DNA of 51,126 nucleotides, from NCBI GenBank assembly GCA_021324575.1, contig JAJPIW010000080.1, forward strand, positions 1 through 51,126, in the 5' to 3' direction. This document shows, piece after piece, positions 16,885 through 24,888 of this stretch. The stretch is from Intrasporangiaceae bacterium. GTDB taxonomy: Bacteria > Actinomycetota > Actinomycetes > Actinomycetales > Dermatophilaceae. The notes beneath the pieces are model-generated. The model ran no database searches. It worked only from the letters and a program-made list of their open reading frames with translations, and was not told the origin of the DNA. The translations under genes and the position numbers were made by a program. Numbering within the stretch: position 1 is the stretch's first letter; the number at the start of each line of letters is the position of its first letter.

Positions 16885-18398
16885 CGTGCCAGGTCCTTCC
16901 CGGTGAAGTCTTCCTCGAAGTGCCGGCGGGCGCTCTGCACGGGAAGCGGGGTGAGCCCGCCCATCGCGCACAGCGAGCCGTCGGTCATCAGCTCACACAG
17001 ATCGTCGAGCAGCAGCAGGTTCTTCTCGCGGTCCTCACCTGCTCGGATTCGGTCCATCGTCTCGACGCCGCGGACCGCGCCGATCCGGCATGGCGTGCAC
17101 TTCCCGCAGGACTCCGCCGCGCAGAACTCGAACGCGAAGCGGGCCATCCAGGACATGTCGACGGTGTCGTCGAAGACGGCGATGCCGCCGTGGCCGACCA
17201 TTGCGCCGGCCTCGGCGAAGGCCTCGTAGTCCATCGGCAGGTCGAACTGCTCGACCGGCACGTAGGCACCGAGCGGGCCGCCGACCTGCACCGCGCGGAT
17301 CGGCCGGCCCGATGCCGTCCCGCCGCCGAGGTCGTTGACCAGCTCGCCGAGGGTGATCCCGAAGGCGGTCTCGTAGACCCCGCCCCGGGCGATGTTGCCG
17401 CCGAGCTGGAATATCGTCGTGCCGCGAGAACGGCCGACGCCCAGATCGGCATACGCCTTGGCGCCCTTGGCCAGGATCTGCGGGACCGCACCCAGCGACA
17501 GCACGTTGTTGACGACGGTCGGCTTGCCGAACAGGCCCTCCAGGGCCGGGATGGGCGGCTTGGCCCGCACCATCCCCCGCTTGCCCTCGAGGCTCTCCAG
17601 CATCGAGGTCTCCTCGCCACAGATGTAGGCACCGGCACCCACCCGCACGTGCATGTCATAGCTGAGGTCGGAGCCGAGGATGTTGTCGCCGAGCCAGCCC
17701 TGGGCCCGGGCGATCTCGATCGCGGCCCGCATGGTGGCGACCGCGTCGGGGTACTCCGAGCGGATGTAGACGTAGCCCTCGCTGGCGCCGACGGCGTGTG
17801 CCGCGATCGTCATGCCCTCGATCAGGGTGAACGGGTCGCCCTCCATCAGCATCCGGTCGGCGAAGGTGGAGGAGTCGCCCTCGTCGGCGTTGCAGCAGAC
17901 GAACTTCAGCGGGCCTTCGGCGCCCAGCACGGTCTTCCACTTGATGCCGGTCGGGAACCCTGCACCGCCGCGCCCGCGCAGCCCGGAGTCGCTGACCTCG
18001 GCGACGACGGCGGCCGGCTCCATGGCCAGTGCCTTCTGGAGGCCGACGTTGCCGCCGTACTGCAGGTGGGCGTCGGGCGACAGCGGGTCGATCACGCCGA
18101 CCCGGGCGAAGGTCAGCCGGTTCTGGGTGCGCATCCAGGGCAGCTCCTCGACCAGGCCGAGCCCGGGCGCCGACCCGTCGAGCAGACCGGAGGAGATCAG
18201 GCCACCGACGTCCTCGGGGTTGACCGGTCCGTAGCCGACCCGACCCTCGGGGGTGTCGACCTCCACGAGCGGTTCCAGCCACAGCATGCCGCGCGAGCCG
18301 GTCCGCAGGACCTGCACGCCGGCGCGTTCGAGGGTTGCGGCGACCTCGTCGGCACCGACAGACACCGATGCGGAGTCACGGGAGACATAGACGGTCAT
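16881..18398 (-). CDS. fdsB: NAD-dependent formate dehydrogenase, beta subunit (FMN, NAD-binding)
   Basis: 505 aa. A thioredoxin-like N-terminal region (about 1-90) is fused to a NuoF-like core. Visible: the FMN/NAD glycine motif GRGGAGFPTGIKWK, then VCCNADEGDSSTFADR, GAGAYICGEETSMLESLEG, and the [4Fe-4S] binding ESCGKCTPCR. This subunit takes electrons from FdsA and reduces NAD. A NuoE-type partner is separate (FdsG, upstream). The start lies 58 bases after the fdsG stop, the loosest junction in the operon. Confidence 0.93.
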   Translation of the reverse strand: MTVYVSRDSASVSVGADEVAATLERAGVQVLRTGSRGMLWLEPLVEVDTPEGRVGYGPVNPEDVGGLISSGLLDGSAPGLGLVEELPWMRTQNRLTFARVGVIDPLSPDAHLQYGGNVGLQKALAMEPAAVVAEVSDSGLRGRGGAGFPTGIKWKTVLGAEGPLKFVCCNADEGDSSTFADRMLMEGDPFTLIEGMTIAAHAVGASEGYVYIRSEYPDAVATMRAAIEIARAQGWLGDNILGSDLSYDMHVRVGAGAYICGEETSMLESLEGKRGMVRAKPPIPALEGLFGKPTVVNNVLSLGAVPQILAKGAKAYADLGVGRSRGTTIFQLGGNIARGGVYETAFGITLGELVNDLGGGTASGRPIRAVQVGGPLGAYVPVEQFDLPMDYEAFAEAGAMVGHGGIAVFDDTVDMSWMARFAFEFCAAESCGKCTPCRIGAVRGVETMDRIRAGEDREKNLLLLDDLCELMTDGSLCAMGGLTPLPVQSARRHFEEDFTGKDLAR

Positions 18399-18456
18399 CT
18401 GGCCACCTCCACGGCGGTCGCTGGTGCGGTGGTGGGCTGGGGAACGTTGTGGCGCG

Positions 18457-18945
18457 TCACGTCGACCGCACCTCCCCGACCAGGGCGTCGAACCGGGCCG
18501 GCGAGACCCGGCCGTGGACCCGGCCGTCGACCATCACCGACGGCCCGAGCGCGCAGTTGCCGAGACAGAAGACCTGCTCCAGCCGGATCTCACCATCGGG
18601 TGTGACCTCACCCTTGTCGACGCCGAGCGCCTCCTCGGCATAGGCCATCAGCGCCTGGCCACCCAGGGACTGACACGCCTCGGCACGGCATACGAGGACG
18701 GTATGAGCCGCCGGACTGTGGCGGAAGTCGTGGTAGAAGGTCCGGACCCCGTGCACCTCTGCGATCGAGATGTTGAGCAGGTCGGCGAGGACGGGCTCCA
18801 CCTCCGGCGGGACGTAACCGAGCCGCTCCTGGATCGTGTGGAAGATGGGCATGAGCGGACCGCGGTCTCCGGCGTGCTCGGCGAAGGCGGCTCGGGCACA
18901 CTCCTCAGCGGCAACGACCTGCGCCGACGGCGCCAGGCCGGTCAT
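18457..18945 (-). CDS. fdsG: NAD-dependent formate dehydrogenase, gamma subunit ([2Fe-2S])
   Basis: 162 aa, NuoE-like. The C-terminal thioredoxin-fold domain carries the four cluster cysteines, two in VLVCRAEACQSLGG and two in VFCLGNCALGPSVMVDG. N-terminal helices include MPIFHTIQERLGYVPPE, characteristic of the family. It passes electrons to or within the FdsB module. It is the first large gene of the operon, and its ATG overlaps the TGA of a short upstream leader frame. Confidence 0.92.
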   Translation of the reverse strand: MTGLAPSAQVVAAEECARAAFAEHAGDRGPLMPIFHTIQERLGYVPPEVEPVLADLLNISIAEVHGVRTFYHDFRHSPAAHTVLVCRAEACQSLGGQALMAYAEEALGVDKGEVTPDGEIRLEQVFCLGNCALGPSVMVDGRVHGRVSPARFDALVGEVRST

Positions 18946-18998
18946 CGGGCGGACCCGGCGATCAGTGGGTGGACGAGGGGACGAAAAAGGGATTTCAC
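18942..18998 (-). CDS. candidate 18-codon leader peptide coupled to fdsG
   Basis: GTG start, 18 codons, encoding MKSLFRPLVHPLIAGSAR if started with Met. AGGAG lies eight bases before the GTG, a better ribosome site than fdsG itself has. Its stop TGA overlaps the fdsG ATG (ATGA), a classic coupling arrangement. It has no trait of an attenuator run, and could be a real small protein, a translational on-ramp or chance. Conservation of the overlap in relatives would decide. Confidence 0.45.
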   Translation of the reverse strand: MKSLFRPLVHPLIAGSAR

Positions 18999-19256
18999 GG
19001 CGCAGCTCCTGAAGGGGAGAGGGGCTACCGCGGATCCGTGAGGTCAGTCTGTGGGCTGGAGCGGCAGCCGAGTGGGCACCGCCCGACCGGACGGCAGGTC
19101 ATTGATGCGTCAATGGCGTCGCCGCACGCCGCACCTCCTCAGGTCGCTCCCTGCGTCGTCACAGGATGAGCGTGACCCTATTTCAGCCGATGTGACCTGG
19201 ACAACACCGACAGGGGTGAACGAGAGGGGTGAGACAGACCCCCACGAGGGGGTGGC
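18999..19256 (-). promoter_or_regulatory. fds operon upstream region with inverted repeat
   Basis: The 16-base inverted repeat CATTGATGCGTCAATG (19100-19115) is AT-rich relative to its surroundings and has the shape of a LysR, GntR or IclR-type operator. Two direct GGTCAC repeats lie further upstream. No regulator gene is adjacent. Near 19238-19253 a short ACCCCC/GGGGGT hairpin may end the plsC transcript. Confidence 0.45.
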
Positions 19257-20078
19257 TCAGGAGGCGCGACGCTCGGCCTCGCCAGAGTCCTGCTCGCCGG
19301 AGTCCTGCTCGTCGGAGGCGTCGAGAGCAGCCTCGAGGTCGGGGTTGGCCGCGCCGGGCTTGGCGGCCTCCTGCAGCTCGCGCGCCTTGTTGCGGGCGGC
19401 GCGGACGATGCGGTCCTTCATCGACGTGGCGTACATGTCGACGTACTCCTGGCCGGAGAGCTCCATCAGGGCGTACATGATCTCGTCGGTGATCGAGCGC
19501 AGGACGAAGCGGTCGTCCTCCATCCCCTCGTAGCGGGAGAAGTCGAGCGGGGTCCCGACCCGGATACCGATCCGCATGATCTTGGGGAGAAGCTTGCCGG
19601 TGGGCTGGGCCTCGTCGGTGCCGATCATGGCGACCGGGATGACCGGGACCTTGGCCTCCAGCGCCATCCGGGCCACGCCGGTGCGGCCGCGGTAGAGCCG
19701 GCCGTCGGGGCTGCGGGTGCCCTCGGGGTAGATGCCGAGCAGGTCACCGCGGCCGAGGACGGCCAGGCCCTGCTTGAGGGCGGCCTCGCTGGCACGGCCG
19801 CCGCTGCGGTCGACGGGCAGCTGGCCGATGCCCTTGAAGAAGGCGGCCGTGAGCCTGCCCTTGAGCCCGGGGCTGTTGAAGTAGTCGGCCTTGGCCAGGA
19901 AGGTCATCTTCCGCGGCACCACCAGTGGCAGGAAGACCGAGTCGGAGAACGAGAGGTGGTTGCTGGCGAAGATCGCCGGCCCGGTCTCGGGGATGTTCTC
20001 CTCGCCCTCGACCCATGGGCGGAACAGAACTTTCAGGACGGGCCCGAGGACGACCGTCTTGAGGAACCAATAGAGCAC
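19257..20078 (-). CDS. 1-acylglycerol-3-phosphate acyltransferase-family protein (PlsC)
   Basis: 273 aa. Catalytic H-x4-D is in NHLSFSDS, the phosphate-binding block in YPEGTRSPDGRLYRGRTG, and VPVIPVAMIGTDEAQP follows. The C-terminus (about 235-273) is acidic and low-complexity (DASDEQDSGEQDSGEAE). It should transfer acyl groups to a lysophospholipid or glycolipid acceptor at the inner membrane. It holds the position of Rv2182c. The GTG has a clear GAGGAG ribosome site. Confidence 0.9.
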   Translation of the reverse strand: MLYWFLKTVVLGPVLKVLFRPWVEGEENIPETGPAIFASNHLSFSDSVFLPLVVPRKMTFLAKADYFNSPGLKGRLTAAFFKGIGQLPVDRSGGRASEAALKQGLAVLGRGDLLGIYPEGTRSPDGRLYRGRTGVARMALEAKVPVIPVAMIGTDEAQPTGKLLPKIMRIGIRVGTPLDFSRYEGMEDDRFVLRSITDEIMYALMELSGQEYVDMYATSMKDRIVRAARNKARELQEAAKPGAANPDLEAALDASDEQDSGEQDSGEAERRAS

Positions 20079-20160
20079 GCGTCAACTCCTCGTTGATCTC
20101 GACGGTCGCACTCTACGGCACTGTGCAAGGCCCACCCCTGCGTGCGAGGATCGTCCTGAG

Positions 20161-20661
20161 ATGCCAGCCGACGACCACCTGGACGGCCGCGACGTCGATG
20201 CCGAGTTCGCGGCGATCGTCGCGGGGTGGGACGACGTCCCCGACCTGCCGAGCACCCTCACCGATGCCGACCTCGACCCGGGTCCGCAGACGCCGGCTGT
20301 CGCCTCGGCGCCGCCCTCTCCGGGGCCTGCGCCCGTTCCGGTGCCTGTTGCCGACGAGGTCGTTGCACCCCCCGATCGCGATGTCCCGCCGCCGGGCATC
20401 GTCGAGGCTGGTCTCGAGGAGGGCCACTTCGAGCCACCGCCGGTGCACCTGCCCGGCCAGGAGGACCTCCATTTCTGGGGAATCGTCGGCGGCCTGACCT
20501 TCGGGCCGATCCTGTTGCTGTGGATCGTCTTCTTCGGGTCCGGTCACAGTGTCTGGTGGACGTATGCCGGCGTCGTCCTGACCGTGGGCGGCTTCGCCCT
20601 GCTCATCCTGCGACTGCCGAAGAACCATGACGACGACCACGACAGCGGCGCCCGCGTCTGA
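20161..20661 (+). CDS. proline-rich two-helix membrane protein
   Basis: 166 aa, not assigned to a characterised family. The acidic first 45 residues (DVDAEFAAIVAGWDDVPDLP) and a Pro/Val/Ala-rich middle (about 45-95) would be cytosolic. Two membrane helices follow (GGLTFGPILLLWIVFFGSG; WWTYAGVVLTVGGFALLIL), then a charged tail (PKNHDDDHDSGARV). It is divergent from plsC with 82 bases between. Role unknown; perhaps a scaffold for an envelope enzyme. Confidence 0.7.
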   Translation: MPADDHLDGRDVDAEFAAIVAGWDDVPDLPSTLTDADLDPGPQTPAVASAPPSPGPAPVPVPVADEVVAPPDRDVPPPGIVEAGLEEGHFEPPPVHLPGQEDLHFWGIVGGLTFGPILLLWIVFFGSGHSVWWTYAGVVLTVGGFALLILRLPKNHDDDHDSGARV

Positions 20662-20989
20662 CCGGTCCAACCCCGCCCTTTCAGGTGGGGCCATTCTGCG
20701 CGGTGCTGTATGCCGCCCCGCGCCGGATCGCCCTGCCGCGCCCCGTCCCGGCGCCGCTCTCCAGCGCCCTGGCCCCCGGGACAACCCCGCACGTGCGGGG
20801 TTATGCCGGGGTTACCGGCGGGTAGGCCTGAACAACCCCGCACGTGTGGGGCGTCGAACCCAGCGCGCACGTGCGGGGCCCTGGCGTCTCCCTCGATCTG
20901 TCCAGTCCCACACACGACCAATTTCGCTGCAGCGCAAGTGAGCTCGTTCACACGCGCCCCTTTGCGAGCGACCGCCAGATCCGCCGCGA
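20662..20989. repeat. intergenic cluster of three CACGTG-centred palindromes
   Basis: About 328 bases without a gene. A perfect 20-base palindrome lies at 20783-20802 (AACCCCGCACGTGCGGGGTT), a near-identical copy at 20836-20851 (CCCCGCACGTGTGGGG), and a third at about 20864-20879 centred on CGCACGTGCG. The first two share the direct repeat ACAACCCCGCACGTG. They lie between convergent genes and may be tandem bidirectional terminators or a small palindrome repeat family. One GTATGCCG octamer is at 20708-20715. Confidence 0.6.
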
Positions 20990-21658
20990 TCAGACCTCGA
21001 GGTCCACCCAGACGGGCCGGTGGTCGCTGGCTCGGGCCAGATCGTCCCGGTCGAGGGCCAGTGGCGCATGCGGCAGCACGGCCAGGTCGGGCGTGGCGAA
21101 GATGACGTCGAGCCGCCGCTGCGGCGCGAACGACGGATAGGTGGGATCCGGCGGGGAGACCAGCCGCAACCCTTCGCCGATGAGCTGCCAGGCCGTCCCT
21201 GTCTCGTCCTCGTTGAGGTCTCCACAGATCACCGTCCGGCTGGTCGCGCCGAGGGCGCGCAGGATCCTCGCCGTATGCCGTTCGCGCTCCTGGGCACGCA
21301 GGCTCAAGTGCACCGAGACCACCGTCAACGGCTCGCCGTCACCCACCCGAACCGACGCCACGGCATACCCCCGGGTCCGGTCCGGCCAGCGAACCCGCAG
21401 CCGCGCGTGGTGCGCCTCGTCCAGCCGCGCGCGTGCCGAGGTGAAGATCGTCGTGCCACCGCTCCCCCGGTGCCGTCCCACCCACTGCAGTCCGGCCAGG
21501 CCCGCGAAGCCGGCCACCCGGCTCGCCGCGAAGAGCCGTCGTGGAACTTCCTGGAGGCACAGGATGTCCGGGTCGACGGCCCGGACCACCCGGGCCGCAG
21601 CGGCCCGGTCGTCCAGGAAGTCGCGGGTGTTGTACGTCGCGACCCGGACCCGGGTCAC
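20990..21658 (-). CDS. endonuclease/exonuclease/phosphatase-family protein
   Basis: 222 aa. EEP-fold motifs are all present: Asn in ATYNTRDF, Glu in CLQEVPRR, VVSVHLSLR, the Asp/Asn pair in ICGDLNED, and SDHRPVWVDLEV at the C-terminus. The family includes DNA repair nucleases and phospholipid or sugar-phosphate phosphatases; the short form with no signal peptide leaves the substrate open. The GTG overlaps the ROK kinase stop (GTGA), so it is the last gene of the SRPBCC-ArsA operon. Confidence 0.87.
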   Translation of the reverse strand: MTRVRVATYNTRDFLDDRAAAARVVRAVDPDILCLQEVPRRLFAASRVAGFAGLAGLQWVGRHRGSGGTTIFTSARARLDEAHHARLRVRWPDRTRGYAVASVRVGDGEPLTVVSVHLSLRAQERERHTARILRALGATSRTVICGDLNEDETGTAWQLIGEGLRLVSPPDPTYPSFAPQRRLDVIFATPDLAVLPHAPLALDRDDLARASDHRPVWVDLEV

Positions 21659-22647
21659 GATCCGGTCGCGCCCTGGCGGGCCAGGTCGGCGGCCCCGATG
21701 AGACCGGCCTCGTTGCCCAGCTCGGCCGCGACGATGCGCGCCTCGGGCCGGTAGCCGCGACCGGTCAGCTGGCGGCGGTAGGTGTCACGGGCGGCGCCGA
21801 GGAGCAGCTCACCGGCGGCACTCACCCCGCCCCCGATGACGAAGATCCCGGGGTCGAGGGCAGCGGCGATGTTGGCGATCCCTACCCCGAGCCAGGTACC
21901 GATCTCGGTGAGCAGCTCGACCGCTGTCTGGTCGCCCTCGCGCGCCGCCTCGGTGACGAGCGGGCCGGTCAGCAGCGACGCGTCGCCCCCGACGCGGATC
22001 GACAGGTCGTTGGCCATCGGGCTGGCTGCGACCAGCAGGGTGCGCGCCTCGCGGACCAGGGCGTTGCCGGATGCGTACTGCTCCCAACAGCCCCGGTTGC
22101 CGCACTCGCAGCGGTGCCCGCCGGGCACGACCTGCATGTGGCCGAACTCGCCGGCGATCCCGAACCGCCCGCGTACCACCTCTCCGTGGACGAGGATCGC
22201 TCCCCCGATGCCGGTGCCGAGGGTGATCATGACGAGGTGCGACTCCTCGCGCGCGGCGCCGAACCGCCACTCGGCGTGCGCCGCCGCGTTGGCGTCGTTG
22301 TCGACGAAGAGCGGCGCGTCGATCCGTTCGGCGAGCCGGTCGCGCAGCGGCTCGCCGCGCCAGGACAGGTGCGGCGCGAAGACGACGGTGGCCCGGTCGG
22401 TCGCGACGAACCCGGCCGCTCCGATCCCGACGGCCACGACAGCCTCCTGGTCCAGGCTGGCGAGCAGCTCCTCGACGACGTCGACGATGGTGTCCTCGAC
22501 GACGCTCGGCCGGGTGCTCCGGTGGGGGGTGTCCCGTCGGGCGCGCCGCACGACGCGGCCCTCGGCGTCGACGAGGCCGCCGGCCACCTTCGTGCCACCG
22601 ATGTCGATCCCGATGGCGAGACCGGACGCTTCCGGTGCCTGGCTCAT
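21655..22647 (-). CDS. glk: ROK-family glucokinase
   Basis: 330 aa. ATP motif GIDIGGTKVAGGLVD, sugar-binding FVDNDANAAAHAEW, the ROK signature LGTGIGGAILVHGEVVRGRFGIAGEFGHM (with the catalytic-region Glu-Phe-Gly-His), and the zinc motif CECGNRGCWEQYASG. Polyphosphate- or ATP-dependent glucose phosphorylation is the likely activity; the DNDANAAAHAE region fits glucokinase rather than a repressor, and there is no HTH. Both ends overlap neighbouring genes by four bases. Confidence 0.92.
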   Translation of the reverse strand: MSQAPEASGLAIGIDIGGTKVAGGLVDAEGRVVRRARRDTPHRSTRPSVVEDTIVDVVEELLASLDQEAVVAVGIGAAGFVATDRATVVFAPHLSWRGEPLRDRLAERIDAPLFVDNDANAAAHAEWRFGAAREESHLVMITLGTGIGGAILVHGEVVRGRFGIAGEFGHMQVVPGGHRCECGNRGCWEQYASGNALVREARTLLVAASPMANDLSIRVGGDASLLTGPLVTEAAREGDQTAVELLTEIGTWLGVGIANIAAALDPGIFVIGGGVSAAGELLLGAARDTYRRQLTGRGYRPEARIVAAELGNEAGLIGAADLARQGATGS

Positions 22648-23093
22648 GGGTACTGCTCCTCCTCGTCGTCGACCTCGATGTCGACCGTCCGCGTACGACC
22701 CGGATGCCGCGGTTCGGGCCTGGGCGACTGCCCTGCACCGGCACCGGCACCGGCGGCCAGGTCGCGCAGGGCCGCGGCCGCCGCGGCGGCCAGGTCGGCG
22801 AGCCGGTCGATGGTCTCCGGCTGAAGCGTCCGCAGCACGGCGATCGCCTGACAGATCGGGCAGAGCGCGCAGGTCAGCGCCTCCCCCGCGCGCGGGTGCT
22901 CGCGACAGGTGTCATCGGCTGGTGACGAGCTGTCGAATGCCGCGCGCCCGGCATACGACGCATCGTCGCTCTCCCCGGGGACGGGGTCGGACGACGGGCG
23001 TTCGGCGCTGCGCTGCCCGAGCAGCGCGATCAGCTTGGCGGCCTCCTCGGCGACGGTGCCGATCGGGTCAGGCCTCGGCGGTCCATCGGTCAC
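22644..23093 (-). CDS. conserved actinobacterial protein with a CxxCPxCQ motif
   Basis: 149 aa from GTG (VTDGPPRPDPIG). Residues about 10-22 form a helix (TVAEEAAKLIALLG); the middle is polar and variable. The conserved part is CREHPRAGEALTCALCPICQ, a probable metal or redox knuckle, followed by a helix (LQPETIDRLADLAAAAAAAL). The tail is acidic (DIEVDDEEEQYP). It resembles small proteins next to ArsA genes in streptomycetes. It overlaps the ArsA stop by 26 bases and the ROK start by four. A role with ArsA is inference. Confidence 0.7.
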   Translation of the reverse strand: MTDGPPRPDPIGTVAEEAAKLIALLGQRSAERPSSDPVPGESDDASYAGRAAFDSSSPADDTCREHPRAGEALTCALCPICQAIAVLRTLQPETIDRLADLAAAAAAALRDLAAGAGAGAGQSPRPEPRHPGRTRTVDIEVDDEEEQYP

Positions 23094-24279
23094 GCGGCCA
23101 CACCTCCTCGTCGGGCACGAATCGAACGACGAGGACACCCTCGCGCACCGAGGCACCCCGCACGACGCATCGTCGCAGGACCGAGGGCAGCGTCACCACC
23201 CGGTGGTGGCCGCCGACGTCGACGAGCAGGTCGTCGTCGCGCCGGGAGAGCGCGACGTCGGTGGAGGTGGCATGCGGCAGCGGCAGCCGCAGGCGGTAGC
23301 CACCCTCGTTCGGCTCGACCCGCAGCCCGGCCGGCTCGACCGGGTCGACGATCCCCCGGTCGCCGAGCGCGGTGGTGTCCGTGCGGGTGGCGAGGTCGGC
23401 GAGCGCATCCACGCCCACCGGCTCGGCCGAGAGGTACGGCGCGACGAGCACGGGTATGCCGGCGAAGGACTCCCGCACCTGCTCGACGCCGAGCGCCTGG
23501 GCGGCGTTCCAGGACGCGACCCAGGGGTCGGTACCCGCTGGCAGCAGCCGGTTGACGACGACACCGTCGACGGCGTAGCCGTAGAGCGAGAGCGACGTGA
23601 GCATCCGACGGGCCTCGGCGATGACGACCGTCTCGGGTGTCAGAACGAGCCGGACGGACGTCTGCGGAGACGTGAGAACCGTTGCCACGTCACGCATCTG
23701 GGCATGCCAGGACCGGATCGCCTCGAGCACCTCCGGTGGCGGGAGCGGGACGCCCACCGCGGCCCGGACCGCGGGGCGCAGGGCGCTGACGACGCCGCGC
23801 TGGAGCGGCAGCAGCCGTTCGAGGTGCCAGGCCAGGATCTCCGGGAGCGCCAACAGCCGCAGCGTCTCGGCAGTCGGCGCGCAGTCGACGACGACGAGGT
23901 CGTGCAGCCCGGCAGCTACGTGGGTCCGCAACGCCGACAGCGCAGCCAGCTCGTCGGCGCCGGGCAACGAGGTCAGCTCTTCGGCGACGACCGGGTCGAG
24001 GCCGAGCGCGTCGAGGACGCCGAGCAACCACTCCTGCACGTCCCGCCACGAGGCCTCGACAGAGGTCCGGGCCGACACCTGCAGTGCGTCGAGGCCGTCG
24101 GCCACCGGCACGACCGAACCGTCCGGGAGCGGCAACCCGAGCGCGTCGCCGAGCGAGTGCGCCGCGTCGGTCGAGAGGACCAGGGTGCGGACCCCCGCGC
24201 GAGCCGCGTGCACGGCATACGAGGCAGCCGTGGTCGTCTTGCCCACTCCTCCCTTGCCGGTGAAGAGGATGACGCGCAT
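23068..24279 (-). CDS. ArsA/Get3-like ATPase with C-terminal HSP20-like domain
   Basis: 403 aa. P-loop FTGKGGVGKTTTAA, switch I region LSTDAAHSLGDAL, switch II in DLVVVDCAPTAETLRLLALP. The last about 90 residues (RLRLPLPHATSTDVALSRRDDDLLVDVGGHHR) match the ArsA_HSP20 extension. It lacks an arsenite-binding cysteine cluster, so arsenic transport is unlikely; Get3-type membrane-protein or client handling is more plausible. It corresponds to Rv2184c and starts 20 bases after the SRPBCC stop. Confidence 0.9.
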   Translation of the reverse strand: MRVILFTGKGGVGKTTTAASYAVHAARAGVRTLVLSTDAAHSLGDALGLPLPDGSVVPVADGLDALQVSARTSVEASWRDVQEWLLGVLDALGLDPVVAEELTSLPGADELAALSALRTHVAAGLHDLVVVDCAPTAETLRLLALPEILAWHLERLLPLQRGVVSALRPAVRAAVGVPLPPPEVLEAIRSWHAQMRDVATVLTSPQTSVRLVLTPETVVIAEARRMLTSLSLYGYAVDGVVVNRLLPAGTDPWVASWNAAQALGVEQVRESFAGIPVLVAPYLSAEPVGVDALADLATRTDTTALGDRGIVDPVEPAGLRVEPNEGGYRLRLPLPHATSTDVALSRRDDDLLVDVGGHHRVVTLPSVLRRCVVRGASVREGVLVVRFVPDEEVWPRDRWTAEA

Positions 24280-24299
24280 GGGAACGGTGGTGTGCTGCC

Positions 24300-24743
24300 T
24301 CAGGACTCGACGCGCTTCTTGAGCTCCTTGAGCGCCGTGTCGACGATCGCCTTCTCGGCCTTGCGCTTGAGCATGCCGAGCATCGGGACCTTGACGTCGA
24401 CGACGAGCTTGTAGGTCACCTGCGTGGCGGCGCCCGCGGACGCGAGGGTGTAGCTGCCGTCGAGCGCCTTGAGCAGCCCGGCGCGGACGAGGGTCCAGGA
24501 GACGACACCGGTGCCGTCCTCGTCGACGTCCCACGTGTACTTCAGGACGTAGGTGTCCTTGATGACCCCCGCGTCGAGCTCGAACTCGACCTCGTCGGCC
24601 CAGCCGTCGCCGTCCTCGCTGAGGATGGTCGCCCGCTTCATCTCACCGGCCCACTGCGGATAGGCCTCGAAGTCGGCGATGACGTCCAGGACGGAGCCTG
24701 CGTCGGAAGCGATGCTGATGTCGGACTCGGTGCGGTCGGCCAT
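24300..24743 (-). CDS. SRPBCC/polyketide-cyclase-like lipid-binding protein
   Basis: 147 aa. A START-like helix-grip fold is suggested by SVLDVIADFEAYPQWAGEMKRATIL, the long beta stretch DEVEFELDAGVIKDTYVLKYTW, and the C-terminal helix MLGMLKRKAEKAIVDTALKELKKRV. Such proteins bind a hydrophobic ligand. Equivalent to Rv2185c. First gene of the operon leading to ArsA; leaderless start. Confidence 0.88.
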   Translation of the reverse strand: MADRTESDISIASDAGSVLDVIADFEAYPQWAGEMKRATILSEDGDGWADEVEFELDAGVIKDTYVLKYTWDVDEDGTGVVSWTLVRAGLLKALDGSYTLASAGAATQVTYKLVVDVKVPMLGMLKRKAEKAIVDTALKELKKRVES

Positions 24744-24750
24744 GGACCGA

Positions 24751-24756
24751 AGGCTA
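24751..24756 (-). promoter_or_regulatory. -10 box of the SRPBCC-ArsA operon
   Basis: TAGCCT on the minus strand, seven bases before the ATG; no ribosome site. Confidence 0.6.
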
Positions 24757-24765
24757 CATGCGGGA

Positions 24766-24820
24766 GATCACCACCCCCGGCCGTTGGGAGGGTGGTGATC
24801 GGCACAGTAATCTCGTGCCG
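24766..24820. promoter_or_regulatory. paired inverted repeats in the SRPBCC / fadD divergent region
   Basis: First repeat: GATCACCACCC (24766-24776) with GGGTGGTGATC (24790-24800), 11 bp perfect. Second, abutting: CGGCAC (24800-24805) with GTGCCG (24815-24820). They cover the -35 region of the operon to the left and lie about 70 bases before fadD, so an operator shared by both is possible. Confidence 0.45.
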
Positions 24821-24888
24821 ACGGGCGGCCGACGGCCCCGGTCCACCAGCACCCCCCTTGTGCACCCCTTTTGTCGAAGGAGACACCT

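Noticed and set aside
14065-18945. Complex I genes nuoEFG
   Set aside because: The large subunit has the molybdopterin domain with Cys373 and an fdsD follows, with no other nuo genes near. The formate dehydrogenase reading fits better.
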